Shown here: one piece after another, positions 1-7,037 of the stretch
How the letters are laid out: every line of letters begins with the position of its first letter
Numbering within the stretch: position 1 is the stretch's first letter
IMG/VR virus record: IMGVR_UViG_3300037488_000493
Span: 1-28,962 of that record
Strand: one strand, 5' to 3'
DNA from: a virus
Length of the DNA: 28,962 nucleotides
The notes under the pieces: generated by a model
Databases searched by the model: none
Seen by the model: only the letters and a program-made list of their open reading frames with translations
What the model was told of the DNA's origin: nothing
Position numbers and translations under genes: made by a program

Positions 1-7
1 GCAATAA

Positions 8-223
8 ATGGATAGATATTTCCCTGATGAATACTATGATGAAAAAGGTATATACATCCCTCGCCTATATGGGAGACCATATATAGAATGGTACCAACTC
101 TTTGGTTTGAAGAATAAAGAAGAGATTAAAGCTTACGTTGAGGAGCAGCGTATTGATATTATAGGCCAAAATGGTAATGAGGGCCTGCATTATGAGTGGA
201 GAGAAAAGAATGGAAAAGTATGA
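8..223 (+). CDS. Hypothetical small phage protein (71 aa)
   Basis: I do not recognise this protein. It is 71 residues, rich in Tyr, Glu and charged residues (YFPDEYYDEKG near the N-terminus), with no membrane segment or metal-binding cluster. The codon immediately before the ATG (5-7) is TAA, so translation in this frame must begin here or later. The ribosome binding site would lie outside the window. It overlaps the next gene (210-374) by 14 bases, which fits the tightly packed early operon that continues to the ribonucleotide reductase. Confidence 0.7.
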   Translation: MDRYFPDEYYDEKGIYIPRLYGRPYIEWYQLFGLKNKEEIKAYVEEQRIDIIGQNGNEGLHYEWREKNGKV

Positions 224-374
224 AGACCCAACCCAAAGGTTGCATAGTAAATATCCTAGTAAAGAATACAAGGATAACTATGACAAGATTTTTGGTAAGA
301 AAAAATATTGGTATGAAGTAATATTAGGGGAACAAGAAGATGCAAAGGAAGAAACTGTCCTACCAACCGATTGA
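210..374 (+). CDS. Hypothetical small phage protein (54 aa)
   Basis: Small charged protein beginning MEKYEDPTQRLHSKYPSKEY, with no recognised family. The open frame extends up to 171, but the ATG at 210 is preferred because a purine-rich GGAGAG lies at 198-203, six bases before it, and because this shortens the overlap with the upstream gene. An ATG at 192 is a weaker alternative. The 3' end overlaps the exonuclease gene by 35 bases, so the two are probably translationally coupled. Confidence 0.6.
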   Translation: MEKYEDPTQRLHSKYPSKEYKDNYDKIFGKKKYWYEVILGEQEDAKEETVLPTD

Positions 375-1080
375 AGGTACACTTGCCCTCCTTGATGGGG
401 ACATTCTCTGCTACAGAATAGGATTTACTACTCAAGATGTTAACGAAAATATTTGCCTTTCTCGTATCAACTCCTATCTGGATAATATCTTATTCGATAG
501 TGGTGCTAGTGATTATGTTGTATTCCTTACTGGCGGAAACAACTATCGTAAGCTGATATACCCTGACTATAAAGCTAACCGTATCCAAGAGAAACCTAAG
601 CATTATAATCTCATACGGGAATATCTCATGAATCATGAAGCTGCCTTGATGTGTGAGGATGAGGAAGCTGATGATGCTATGGGATATAACCAAATGCTTA
701 ATTATGATAAAGAAGAGGATGTTTATAAATCTATCATCTGTTCATCTGATAAAGACCTTAAGCAAATTCCCGGTAGGCATTATGACTTTACTAAGGGGAA
801 GTTTGATTTTGTAACTCCTGAAGAAGGAAAGTATTTCTTTTATCAACAGCTACTTACAGGTGATCGGGTAGATAACATACCTGGCCTCCCTAAAGTTGGT
901 CCTGTTAAGGCTAAAAAGATACTAGGAGAAGTATCAAATGATACCACTTACAAGGAGAAAGTATTAGCAGCTTACATGGAGGTATTGTCTCTTACAGAGG
1001 AGCAAGCTAAGGAGAAGATCAACCTCATTGGTAAGCTTATTTATATTCGGCAGAAGCCTAATGAGATGTGGGAGTTTTAA
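340..1080 (+). CDS. 5'-3' exonuclease (FEN/Pol I N-terminal family, T7 gp6-like role)
   Basis: Complete 246-aa flap/5' nuclease. Visible motifs, in family order: LLDGD with D19 and D21; YKANR (Y77, K78, R81) of the helical arch; EDEEADDAMG (E108, D111, D112); SSDKDLKQIPG (D137, D139); and TGDRVDNIPGLPKVG (D175, D178), followed by the helix-hairpin-helix that grips duplex DNA. These acidic residues bind the two catalytic metals in the family. In T7-like phages such an enzyme degrades host DNA and removes RNA primers during replication; that role is inferred here. The start is supported by AGGGG at 326-330, nine bases before the ATG. It is followed with no gap by the next gene. Confidence 0.93.
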   Translation: MQRKKLSYQPIEGTLALLDGDILCYRIGFTTQDVNENICLSRINSYLDNILFDSGASDYVVFLTGGNNYRKLIYPDYKANRIQEKPKHYNLIREYLMNHEAALMCEDEEADDAMGYNQMLNYDKEEDVYKSIICSSDKDLKQIPGRHYDFTKGKFDFVTPEEGKYFFYQQLLTGDRVDNIPGLPKVGPVKAKKILGEVSNDTTYKEKVLAAYMEVLSLTEEQAKEKINLIGKLIYIRQKPNEMWEF

Positions 1081-1278
1081 ATGACAGATTGGAGAGAACC
1101 TAGTGTAATTTCTGTGGAAATTAGAGATAGCTATGATGATTCTGGCTTTCCTTGTTTTTCTTTAGAGTGTATCTTTGACAGTGGGGAGAAGTTTGCGCCT
1201 ATACAAGTAGATGGAGACTATCCTAAATTAGCTAATCTGATAAAAAATATTATTAATAACTATGTAGATATGTTCTAA
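1081..1278 (+). CDS. Hypothetical small phage protein (65 aa)
   Basis: Unrecognised 65-aa acidic protein, MTDWREPSVISVEIRDSY onward, with a beta-rich look and no Cys cluster or membrane span. The ATG follows the exonuclease stop codon directly. GGGAG inside the last exonuclease codons lies six bases upstream and is a good ribosome binding site. Its stop overlaps the ATG of the HNH gene as TAATG, so the three genes are expected on one transcript. Confidence 0.7.
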   Translation: MTDWREPSVISVEIRDSYDDSGFPCFSLECIFDSGEKFAPIQVDGDYPKLANLIKNIINNYVDMF

Positions 1279-1634
1279 TGGACTGGACTCCTGGGAGGAA
1301 GAAAGGGTATATCACTTCAACTTTAAGGAAAGGATTTATACGATGGCCTGCTAAGTTTGAAGCACTTAAGATAGCTTTGGTAGGGAAGAAGGTTAATAAG
1401 AAGACTGGTAGGGTAGCAGCACATTACTCCTGTGCTATATGCCATAACCATTTTACTTCTCAAGACGTACAGGTAGATCATATTGAACCTGTAGTTGCCA
1501 TAGAGAAAGGCTTTACCTCTTGGGACACTTATATTGAGCGTCTCTTTTGTGAAGCCCACAACCTTCAAGTCTTATGTATAACCTGCCATAAGAAGAAATC
1601 TTCTGTGGAAAATAAAGGAAGGAAGAAGAAATGA
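1278..1634 (+). CDS. HNH endonuclease
   Basis: 118-aa HNH nuclease. A zinc-type knuckle is formed by C52-x2-C55 and C100-x2-C103 (CAIC ... CITCH). Between them lie the catalytic VDHIEPV (D67, H68) and N95 in the AHNLQVLC segment, the usual beta-beta-alpha metal arrangement. The N-terminus is basic (GRKKGY, TLRKGF) and probably contacts DNA. No obvious ribosome binding site precedes the ATG, which overlaps the previous stop (TAATG), so translation probably depends on coupling. Free-standing HNH genes in phages are often homing endonucleases, but some serve in packaging or host DNA breakdown. The sequence does not decide between these. Confidence 0.9.
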   Translation: MDWTPGRKKGYITSTLRKGFIRWPAKFEALKIALVGKKVNKKTGRVAAHYSCAICHNHFTSQDVQVDHIEPVVAIEKGFTSWDTYIERLFCEAHNLQVLCITCHKKKSSVENKGRKKK

Positions 1635-1882
1635 AATGGTATGAAGATTTACTAGCTTGGTGTGCTATTGGTATAGTATCTGCTGGCTTATGTGCAGGGT
1701 CTTTTATAGTAGGGAAGAATACGGTAGTAGATAGTTGCAAAGACTATCGTGCATATAAACCCTCAAGTAAAGAAGTAGTATTCTGTATGGTGTTACCCGT
1801 TACTGAGCAACGTAATATAGGAGAGAAAGAATACATCCGTCCTGATGGAAATAAAGTTACTAACTTTTTTAAGAGAACCTAA
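1631..1882 (+). CDS. Small single-span membrane protein (83 aa)
   Basis: 83 residues with one clear hydrophobic segment at about residues 8-27 (LAWCAIGIVSAGLCAGSFIV), followed by a polar tail of about 55 residues containing two further cysteines. It is probably an inner-membrane protein with a short N-terminus; a non-cleaved signal anchor is equally possible. The start overlaps the HNH stop (ATGA), and GGAAGGAAG lies just upstream. It sits among early genes, not in the lysis block, so a host-takeover or superinfection role is possible but not shown. Confidence 0.7.
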   Translation: MKWYEDLLAWCAIGIVSAGLCAGSFIVGKNTVVDSCKDYRAYKPSSKEVVFCMVLPVTEQRNIGEKEYIRPDGNKVTNFFKRT

Positions 1883-2379
1883 TGAAGACTTTCCTTATTA
1901 GCGACACACACTTTGGTCATGCTAATATTCTAACTTTTAAGAATACTGATGGTACCCCTGTTAGAGACTTCTCTTCCTTAGAGGAGATGAATGAAACTAT
2001 GGTGGATAACTGGAATAAGGTAGTCTCCCCTATAGATAAGGTTTATCATTTAGGGGATGTATTATTTACTAAGAAGTGGCTAGACCTTATCCTACCTCGA
2101 CTCAATGGAACTAAGGTACTTATCAAAGGAAACCACGACAACTTAAAACTTTCTCAGTACCAGCAATACTTTAAAGATGTTAGGGCTGTGTGGGTGTTGG
2201 ATAAGCTTGTCCTCTCCCATATACCTATCCACCCTGAGAGCCTTTCTCGTTGGAAAGCAAATGTACATGGTCATTTACACGGTAATAGTTTAGATGACCC
2301 ACGGTACTTTAATGTTTCCGTCGAGAAGGTTAATTATACACCAGTAGATTTTGAATACATTAGGAGTGTTTATGCATAG
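1882..2379 (+). CDS. Calcineurin-like metallophosphoesterase (COG4186-type)
   Basis: 165-aa compact metallophosphoesterase with all five signature blocks: DTHFGH (D8, H10), HLGDV (D59), KGNHD (N84, H85), SHIPIHP (H113) and NVHGHLHG (H129, H131). These residues hold the two-metal centre in the family, so the enzyme looks active. Length and motif spacing match the short predicted phosphohydrolases found in many phages. The substrate is unknown; 2',3'-cyclic nucleotides, nucleotide second messengers or RNA ends are all seen within the superfamily. The ATG overlaps the previous stop (TAATG). The gene overlaps a second, different metallophosphoesterase by eight bases. Confidence 0.92.
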   Translation: MKTFLISDTHFGHANILTFKNTDGTPVRDFSSLEEMNETMVDNWNKVVSPIDKVYHLGDVLFTKKWLDLILPRLNGTKVLIKGNHDNLKLSQYQQYFKDVRAVWVLDKLVLSHIPIHPESLSRWKANVHGHLHGNSLDDPRYFNVSVEKVNYTPVDFEYIRSVYA

Positions 2380-3133
2380 GGTGCACTGTGTCATACCCGA
2401 CGTCCAGGCTAAAGCTGGTAATAGTTTTAAGTTCCTGAAGCAAGTCGGTCATTATATTGCTGAGAAGAAACCAGATGTAATTGTTAACATTGGTGACTTC
2501 GCTGATATGCCCTCTCTAAGCTCGTATGACAAGGGTAAGAAAAGCTTTGAGGGTAGGAGCTACACTCAAGACATTGGTGCTGCTGCTGACGCTATGAGGG
2601 CCCTTCTAACCCCTATCAGGGAAGAACGGCTACGCCTTAAAGTTAATAAGCAGAAGCAATGGAACCCTAGAATGGTTCTTACTTTAGGTAATCATGAGGA
2701 GCGTATTAATCGAGCTATTGAGGAAGATAGAAAACTTGATGGCCTTATCTCCATTGAAGATTTACCTTACAGGGAATGGGAAGTATATCCATACCTAGAG
2801 ATTGTAAACATTGATGGAATTAATTACTCACATTTCTTTACGTCAGGGGTGATGAATAGACCATGTACCTCAGCTAGACAGCTTCTCACCAAGAAGCATC
2901 AGTCTTGTGTTCAAGGGCATATTCAGACTATGGATATAGCTACTGACTATAGGGCAGATGGAACAACAATCACTGGTTTATTTGCTGGTTGCTGTTATGA
3001 GCATGATGAAACTTATCTAACCAAGCAAGGGAATAATTACTTTAGAGGTATACATATGCTTTATGAAGTAAACGATGGACAGTTTTACCATCATGCCATT
3101 AGCCTTAAATATCTCAAGGAAAAATATTCATGA
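2372..3133 (+). CDS. Second metallophosphoesterase, distinct phage family (253 aa)
   Basis: Metallophosphoesterase with a variant first motif: PDVQ (D10, Q12) in place of DxH. It is followed by IGDFAD (D42), LGNHEER (N107, H108), YSHFF (H154) and QGHIQT (H183). A long insertion with SYDKGKKSFEGRSY (residues 51-64) separates motifs II and III. The frame can be opened from a TTG at 2351, but the ATG at 2372 has AGGAG at 2362-2366 with a five-base spacer and gives a normal eight-base overlap with the upstream phosphoesterase, so it is preferred. This protein family is widespread in tailed phages and its substrate is undetermined. It is not a duplicate of its neighbour: length and motif context differ throughout. 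Confidence 0.9.
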   Translation: MHRVHCVIPDVQAKAGNSFKFLKQVGHYIAEKKPDVIVNIGDFADMPSLSSYDKGKKSFEGRSYTQDIGAAADAMRALLTPIREERLRLKVNKQKQWNPRMVLTLGNHEERINRAIEEDRKLDGLISIEDLPYREWEVYPYLEIVNIDGINYSHFFTSGVMNRPCTSARQLLTKKHQSCVQGHIQTMDIATDYRADGTTITGLFAGCCYEHDETYLTKQGNNYFRGIHMLYEVNDGQFYHHAISLKYLKEKYS

Positions 3134-3498
3134 GCTTTATGAACAGAATGGGTAATGCCAAAAATGAGTACCAGACAAACATAAAGAAGGTGCTATGTGT
3201 TTGTAGTGCTGGCCTTCTTCGTAGTCCCACGATGGCTTTAGTGTTATCTCAGGAGCCTTACAACTACAACACTAGAGCAGCAGGTATTAGCACTGAGTAT
3301 GCCCTAGTTCAAATAGATGATGTGTTGTTACATTGGGCAGATGAAATTGTTTGTGCAGAACCCTGGATGGTGGAAGAATTAGATGTTAAGGATAAACCTA
3401 TCTTTTCATTAAATCTTCCAGATGCATATCCCTATCGTGATCCTGAGCTAATTCAACTAATAAGGACTAGCTATGAGCAGATTCGACTTTCTCTTTGA
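3130..3498 (+). CDS. Low-molecular-weight protein tyrosine phosphatase-like protein
   Basis: 122 aa with the phosphate-binding loop VLCVCSAGLLRSPT, in which C25 and R31 form the CX5R signature and S32 follows, placed directly after the first strand as in low-molecular-weight phosphatases. D98 in NLPDAYPYRD is a candidate general acid, though the usual DP-Y order is altered. It resembles the shorter COG4551-type predicted phosphatases (family knowledge). The start overlaps the previous stop (ATGA) and AAGGA lies upstream. It could act on phosphotyrosine, arginine phosphate or a small phospho-compound. The substrate cannot be told from sequence. Confidence 0.8.
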   Translation: MSFMNRMGNAKNEYQTNIKKVLCVCSAGLLRSPTMALVLSQEPYNYNTRAAGISTEYALVQIDDVLLHWADEIVCAEPWMVEELDVKDKPIFSLNLPDAYPYRDPELIQLIRTSYEQIRLSL

Positions 3499-3700
3499 AG
3501 ATATGCATAAGCCTATGAAAACTTCTTGGGACTTCGTAGTTGAAGATATTGCCAAGAGAGAAGCTATGGGTTATACTAAATATGGTAAGTGGCTATCTGC
3601 ATCAACAGATGAAAGGATGTTACAACACTTATATGAAGAGCTATTAGATGCAACAGTATATATCAAGACCCTTATCTTACAACAGGATGATCTTAAATGA
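3473..3700 (+). CDS. Small MazG-like / nucleotide pyrophosphohydrolase-like protein
   Basis: 75-aa protein whose second half (REAMGYTKYGKWLSA, then EELLDATVYIKTLI at residues 55-68) matches the small phage proteins annotated as MazG-like or dATP/dGTP diphosphohydrolase-like. The EE-x2-D pattern (E55, E56, D59) is one metal-binding helix of that fold. Only this helix is evident, so activity is uncertain and the protein is shorter than full MazG domains. The ATG has AAGGA six bases upstream and overlaps the phosphatase by 26 bases. Next to two phosphoesterases and a phosphatase, nucleotide clean-up is a plausible role (inference). Confidence 0.6.
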   Translation: MSRFDFLFEDMHKPMKTSWDFVVEDIAKREAMGYTKYGKWLSASTDERMLQHLYEELLDATVYIKTLILQQDDLK

Positions 3701-3885
3701 AATTTGATAAAGTAACTATTACACTAACAAACGTAGATGATGACTTCGCTTCCGTCAAGGTAGACTTTGAACCACCTATGCCGGAAGATGAAGATGATAT
3801 TGAAGAGCAACCTCTTCTGGCTCTACTAGATAGTATGCTAGAGTCTATTGATGAAGGGGATAGTGGGGAGATTCTCCTCCAATGA
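3697..3885 (+). CDS. Small acidic phage protein (62 aa)
   Basis: Strongly acidic protein starting MKFDKVTITLTNVDDD, with an acidic stretch EDEDDIEE in the middle. The N-terminal beta-hairpin-like pattern followed by SVKVDFEPP resembles small unnamed proteins common in phages and prophages; I know no function. The start overlaps the previous stop (ATGA) with AGGA upstream, and the stop overlaps the next start in the same way. Highly acidic small phage proteins can mimic DNA, but nothing here shows that specifically. Confidence 0.7.
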   Translation: MKFDKVTITLTNVDDDFASVKVDFEPPMPEDEDDIEEQPLLALLDSMLESIDEGDSGEILLQ

Positions 3886-4058
3886 CCTTTGAAGAACTTT
3901 GTGAGAAACTCTCTATGGAGGAGGAGTGTTTCCTCCTAGAGCTTCTGGAGATTAGTAGTGAAGAAATCATCGAACTCTTCAAAGATAGAGTGGAAGAAAG
4001 AAGGGAAGAAATTCTCCTCAAGCTTGACCTCACCGAAGAAGATGAGGGAGAGAATTAA
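3882..4058 (+). CDS. Small acidic helical protein (58 aa)
   Basis: Short gene read directly from the sequence: ATG at 3882, stop TAA at 4056-4058, beginning MTFEELCEKLSMEEECFLLE. About a third of residues are Glu or Asp and the rest is largely Leu/Ile-rich, so it should be mostly helical. It overlaps the preceding gene by an ATGA. GGGGAG at 3865-3870 is a possible ribosome binding site, slightly distant and able to pair with the following CTCC. Continuous coupling with the upstream acidic gene supports it being real. The function is unknown. Confidence 0.6.
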   Translation: MTFEELCEKLSMEEECFLLELLEISSEEIIELFKDRVEERREEILLKLDLTEEDEGEN

Positions 4059-4105
4059 TAATCAAGAGTGGGAGAAACATCTCATTCTACTTATGAAAGA
4101 TATTA

Positions 4106-4594
4106 ATGGAGTATAAAAGCTTCTGTCCCTTGTGTGGGAAAGAAAGGGAATATAAAACTAAGCAGGGACTAACTAAGGGTTTACTTAAGCCTTGTAAGTC
4201 CTGCTCTAACTCCCTAAACGCTGGAGGTATTGGTTGGACAGGGAAGTGTGTAGATTGTGGGGAGCCTATAGATTACCCTAAAAGTTCTTCTCTTTGTTTA
4301 TGCTGCCATAATAAACGGACAATCAAGTACCATAAAGAAGTTTATAGGTTTAAAAGATATGGTGTTACTAAAGAGTGGTATGAGGCAGAGGCTAAAAAGG
4401 GCTGCGCGATATGCAAAGCCCCAATTAACCCTCTCTCTGAGACTAAAAGAGAAAAAGGACATATTGACCACAACCATAAAACTGGTGTAGCAAGAGGGGT
4501 TCTCTGTGATCTTTGCAATAAAGGATTAGGCCAATTTAAAGACTCTATTCTGAGTCTTGAAGCAGCAATAAACTACCTAAAAGAAAGGGGTTAA
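4106..4594 (+). CDS. Recombination endonuclease VII-like nuclease with N-terminal zinc fingers
   Basis: 162 aa. The C-terminal half (about 98-160) carries the endonuclease VII core: CAIC (C100, C103), HIDHNHKTG (H119, D121, H122, H124), RGVLCDLCNKGLG (C134, C137, N138) and the closing helix. This matches the T4 gp49 pattern of a structural zinc plus a His-Me finger. The N-terminal half adds two more Cys pairs, C7/C10 with C30/C33 and C48/C51 with C64/C67, suggesting extra zinc ribbons. In T4 the enzyme resolves branched DNA before packaging; similar phage proteins can also be homing nucleases. No strong ribosome binding site precedes the ATG. Confidence 0.88.
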   Translation: MEYKSFCPLCGKEREYKTKQGLTKGLLKPCKSCSNSLNAGGIGWTGKCVDCGEPIDYPKSSSLCLCCHNKRTIKYHKEVYRFKRYGVTKEWYEAEAKKGCAICKAPINPLSETKREKGHIDHNHKTGVARGVLCDLCNKGLGQFKDSILSLEAAINYLKERG

Positions 4595-4595
4595 G

Positions 4596-6449
4596 TTGGA
4601 CAAAAGCCAAGAAATTTTGTCTCAGGTCGTTATCTTTCAGAAGTATGCAAAATACATACCTGAACTTAAACGTAGAGAGACTTGGGAAGAGTTGGTGGAA
4701 CGTAACATAGCAATGCATGTCCGTAAGTTCCCTCAACTCAAAGATGAAATACAGCACGTATATAAAGAGTTTGTACTACCTAAGAAAGTATTACCTTCCA
4801 TGCGTAGTTTACAGTTTGCTGGGCTACCAGTAGACCTTAACAATAGCCGTATGTATAACTGTAGCTTCATGCCTATTGAGCATGTAGCTTCTTTTAGCGA
4901 GACTATGTTCTTGCTTCTAGGTGGTACAGGTGTTGGCTATAGTGTACAAACTCACCACATCAATAAGCTACCTACAGTTGTGGGCCCTAAAGATCGTCCA
5001 CGTAAGTTTCTTGTGTCTGATAATATTGAAGGGTGGGCTGATGCAGTTAAAGTATTGATGGAGGCATACTTTTATGGTAAGTCTGATCCTGCTTTTGACT
5101 ATCGTGATATACGTCACAAAGGAGCACGACTTGTTACATCTGGCGGAAAGGCCCCTGGACCTGATCCTCTTAGAATTTGTATTGACAAGCTTAGGAGTGT
5201 TCTTAATAGCGCTACTGGCCGTAAGCTTACCTCTCTAGAAGTGCATGATATGCAGTGTCACATTGCTGATGCTGTGTTAGCTGGTGGTATTAGACGTGCA
5301 GCTATGATTGCCCTGTTTGATAAAGATGACCTAGAGATGCTTACTTGTAAGAGTGGAGCATGGTGGGAGCTTAATCCTCAGCGAGGCCGGGCTAACAACT
5401 CTGTTGTTCTTAAACGAGATGAAGTAGATAAGACAACCTTCCTAGATATTTGGGAGAGGGTTATTAACAGTAGGGCTGGGGAGCCTGGGGTGTATTGGAC
5501 TAATGATAAGGATTGGGGCACCAACCCTTGTGTAGAGATTGGCCTTAAACCTTATCAATTCTGTAACCTAACGGAGATTAATGTATCAGATGTACAGTCG
5601 CAAGAAGAGCTTAACAAACGTGCTAAGGCTGGTGCTTTCATTGGTACTCTCCAAGCTGGGTACACTGATTTTCATTACCTTCGTCCAGTTTGGCAGGATA
5701 CAACAGAAGAAGATGCCCTAATTGGTGTTAGTATGACAGGTATTGGTAGTGGTAGTATTCTTCATTTAAATCTTGAAGAAAGTGCTAACATTGTAGTTGA
5801 GGAGAATAAGCGTGTCGCCATTGCTCTGGGAATTAATCAAGCAGCAAGAACTACAGCGGTTAAACCAGCGGGAACAACTTCTCTGGTTGTGGGCAGTAGT
5901 TCTGGTATACACGCTTGGCACGCTCCTTATTATACTAGGCGTATGCGGGTAGGGAAGAACGAAGCCCTATATACTTATATGAAGACCCACCTACCTTCTT
6001 TGGTAGAGGATTGTTACTTCAAGCCCCACATTGAAGCTGTTATGTCTTTCCCTCAGAAAGCTCCTTCAGGTGCTATCTATAGAGATGAAAGTTACTTAAC
6101 ACTTCTTGAGCGGGTGAAGAAGTTTAATAAAGAGTGGGTAGCCCCTGGACATAACAATGGAGTGAACAATCACAATGTTAGCTGTACCATTAGCCTTAAA
6201 GAAGATGAGTGGTGGGATTGTGCAGAATGGATGTGGGATAATCGCTATGTTTACAACGGTATTAGCGTACTTCCCTTTGATGGTGGCTCTTACATTCAAG
6301 CACCTTTCACAGATATTACTGAAGAAGAGTTCCTCCAGATGGAACACCTACTACATGCTATTGACCTTTCAGAAGTAATAGAAGGTAGCGATGAGACAAC
6401 CCTTACGGATCAAGCAGCTTGTGCAGGCGGTGCTTGTGAAGTGAAATGA
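4596..6449 (+). CDS. Class II (adenosylcobalamin-dependent) ribonucleotide reductase, monomeric type
   Basis: Complete 617-aa reductase. It matches the monomeric ribonucleoside-triphosphate reductase family: NNSRMYNCSF (C89), GGTGVGYSVQ, finger loop NPCVEIG (N310, C312, E314), FCNLTEIN (C323), KPAGTTS (about 423-429), and a C-terminal redox pair C609 and C614. In the Lactobacillus leichmannii enzyme the equivalents are C119, N406, C408, E410, C419, C731 and C736. The spacings C-x10-C and C-x4-C are identical here, so the catalytic set is intact. The protein is about 120 residues shorter than that 739-aa enzyme, and 66 of these are lost between the first cysteine and the radical cysteine. It makes dNTP precursors without a small subunit but needs host vitamin B12. 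The start is TTG with AGGGG six bases upstream; the next in-frame ATG is 40 codons later. Confidence 0.95.
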   Translation: MDKSQEILSQVVIFQKYAKYIPELKRRETWEELVERNIAMHVRKFPQLKDEIQHVYKEFVLPKKVLPSMRSLQFAGLPVDLNNSRMYNCSFMPIEHVASFSETMFLLLGGTGVGYSVQTHHINKLPTVVGPKDRPRKFLVSDNIEGWADAVKVLMEAYFYGKSDPAFDYRDIRHKGARLVTSGGKAPGPDPLRICIDKLRSVLNSATGRKLTSLEVHDMQCHIADAVLAGGIRRAAMIALFDKDDLEMLTCKSGAWWELNPQRGRANNSVVLKRDEVDKTTFLDIWERVINSRAGEPGVYWTNDKDWGTNPCVEIGLKPYQFCNLTEINVSDVQSQEELNKRAKAGAFIGTLQAGYTDFHYLRPVWQDTTEEDALIGVSMTGIGSGSILHLNLEESANIVVEENKRVAIALGINQAARTTAVKPAGTTSLVVGSSSGIHAWHAPYYTRRMRVGKNEALYTYMKTHLPSLVEDCYFKPHIEAVMSFPQKAPSGAIYRDESYLTLLERVKKFNKEWVAPGHNNGVNNHNVSCTISLKEDEWWDCAEWMWDNRYVYNGISVLPFDGGSYIQAPFTDITEEEFLQMEHLLHAIDLSEVIEGSDETTLTDQAACAGGACEVK

Positions 6450-6517
6450 TTTTCATCATCTACTACCTTACCTTGGTAGCCCTAGTACAGGGTATTTGGA
6501 AGAAGCTTACAACCTAA
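6446..6517 (+). CDS. Putative 23-aa hydrophobic peptide coupled to the reductase
   Basis: Short reading frame starting at an ATG that overlaps the reductase stop codon (ATGA) and ending with TAA at 6515-6517. It encodes a peptide with hydrophobic residues 2-17 (IFIIYYLTLVALVQGI) and a basic end (WKKLTT). The layout is that of a single-span membrane micropeptide with a cytoplasmic basic tail. Support is only the overlap, the hydrophobic pattern and the position just before the terminator; chance occurrence is possible at this length. Confidence 0.4.
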   Translation: MIFIIYYLTLVALVQGIWKKLTT

Positions 6518-6529
6518 GCTTCTAAACAG

Positions 6530-6564
6530 TAAGGGGAGATGCAATGTCTCCCCTTATTTTATTT
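6530..6564 (+). terminator. Rho-independent terminator at the convergence of the two arms
   Basis: Perfect 10-bp inverted repeat: TAAGGGGAGA (6530-6539) pairs with TCTCCCCTTA (6547-6556) around a seven-base loop, followed by TTTTATTT (6557-6564). It closes the plus-strand early operon. In the opposite direction the same hairpin lies just after the last minus-strand frame, but only a weak T stretch follows there, so it may work less well that way. Confidence 0.82.
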
Positions 6565-6606
6565 CTTAGGTGGTTTCTTACCACCCTTCTTTTTGCAAGC
6601 CATCAT
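6559..6606 (-). CDS. Putative 15-aa lysine-rich peptide
   Basis: Frame of 15 codons, MMACKKKGGKKPPKK, on the minus strand. It begins inside the stop region of the holin-like gene (ATGATGA) and has GAGGAG five bases upstream, a near-ideal ribosome binding site. It ends just before the convergence hairpin. Seven of 15 residues are Lys. Tiny basic peptides of this sort appear at the ends of phage operons, but I cannot name a family or function. The ribosome binding site could be coincidental. Confidence 0.4.
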   Translation of the reverse strand: MMACKKKGGKKPPKK

Positions 6607-7037
6607 TTACTCCTCTTAAGTTTCTCAATAGTACGCCCACCAAAGTAAGCAGCGAATACAGTTAACAAAAGTATTTGAATAAGGTCAACATAACTTTCCT
6701 TAACTTCAAATGCCAAAGGCTCTATACTATCAGTTACAATAATAATAGACATGAATAAGAGAAGATACACAAGAGACAATGGCCTAACCTTCTTAGCCAT
6801 AGGTTCATCAGAAGACATATCTGATACCCATCTCTTAGATACTTCTTCACTAAGTTTAATTTCAGCTTCTTGCTCAAGTTTAGCAGCAGAGAGTTTAGCT
6901 TGGAGTTTAATATTCTCCAACTCATTCTGCATCTTCAATCTTTCGTGATCTGTAGTAAAGTTCTTATCAATAGCACTACCTACGCTATCAACAATCTTAT
7001 CTACACCACCAGATATAATCTCAGTAAACCAGCTCAT
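6603..7037 (-). CDS. Holin-like membrane protein (GTA holin 3TM / PF11351-like)
   Basis: 144 aa. Layout: amphipathic N-terminus MSWFTEIISGGVDKIVDSVG; charged helical, probably coiled-coil region (about 30-70); hydrophobic spans at about 87-101 and 116-133; then YFGGRTIEKLKRSK. The closing GGRTIEK signature and overall arrangement match the three-segment holin family named from gene transfer agents. Holins pierce the inner membrane so that the endolysin can reach the cell wall. It directly follows the endolysin, overlapping it by ATGA, and has GAGGGG five bases upstream of its ATG. Holin activity is inferred from family and position. Confidence 0.75.
   Translation of the reverse strand: MSWFTEIISGGVDKIVDSVGSAIDKNFTTDHERLKMQNELENIKLQAKLSAAKLEQEAEIKLSEEVSKRWVSDMSSDEPMAKKVRPLSLVYLLLFMSIIIVTDSIEPLAFEVKESYVDLIQILLLTVFAAYFGGRTIEKLKRSK

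Noticed and set aside
4042-4116. 24-codon frame (MRERINNQEWEKHL onward) overlapping the end of the 58-aa gene and the start of the endonuclease VII gene
   Set aside because: It could be a coupling minigene, but there is no clear ribosome binding site and the length is within chance expectation.
5183-5211. TTGACA followed by TAATAG inside the reductase gene
   Set aside because: It lies deep in a conserved coding region with no gene start after it; most likely a chance match.
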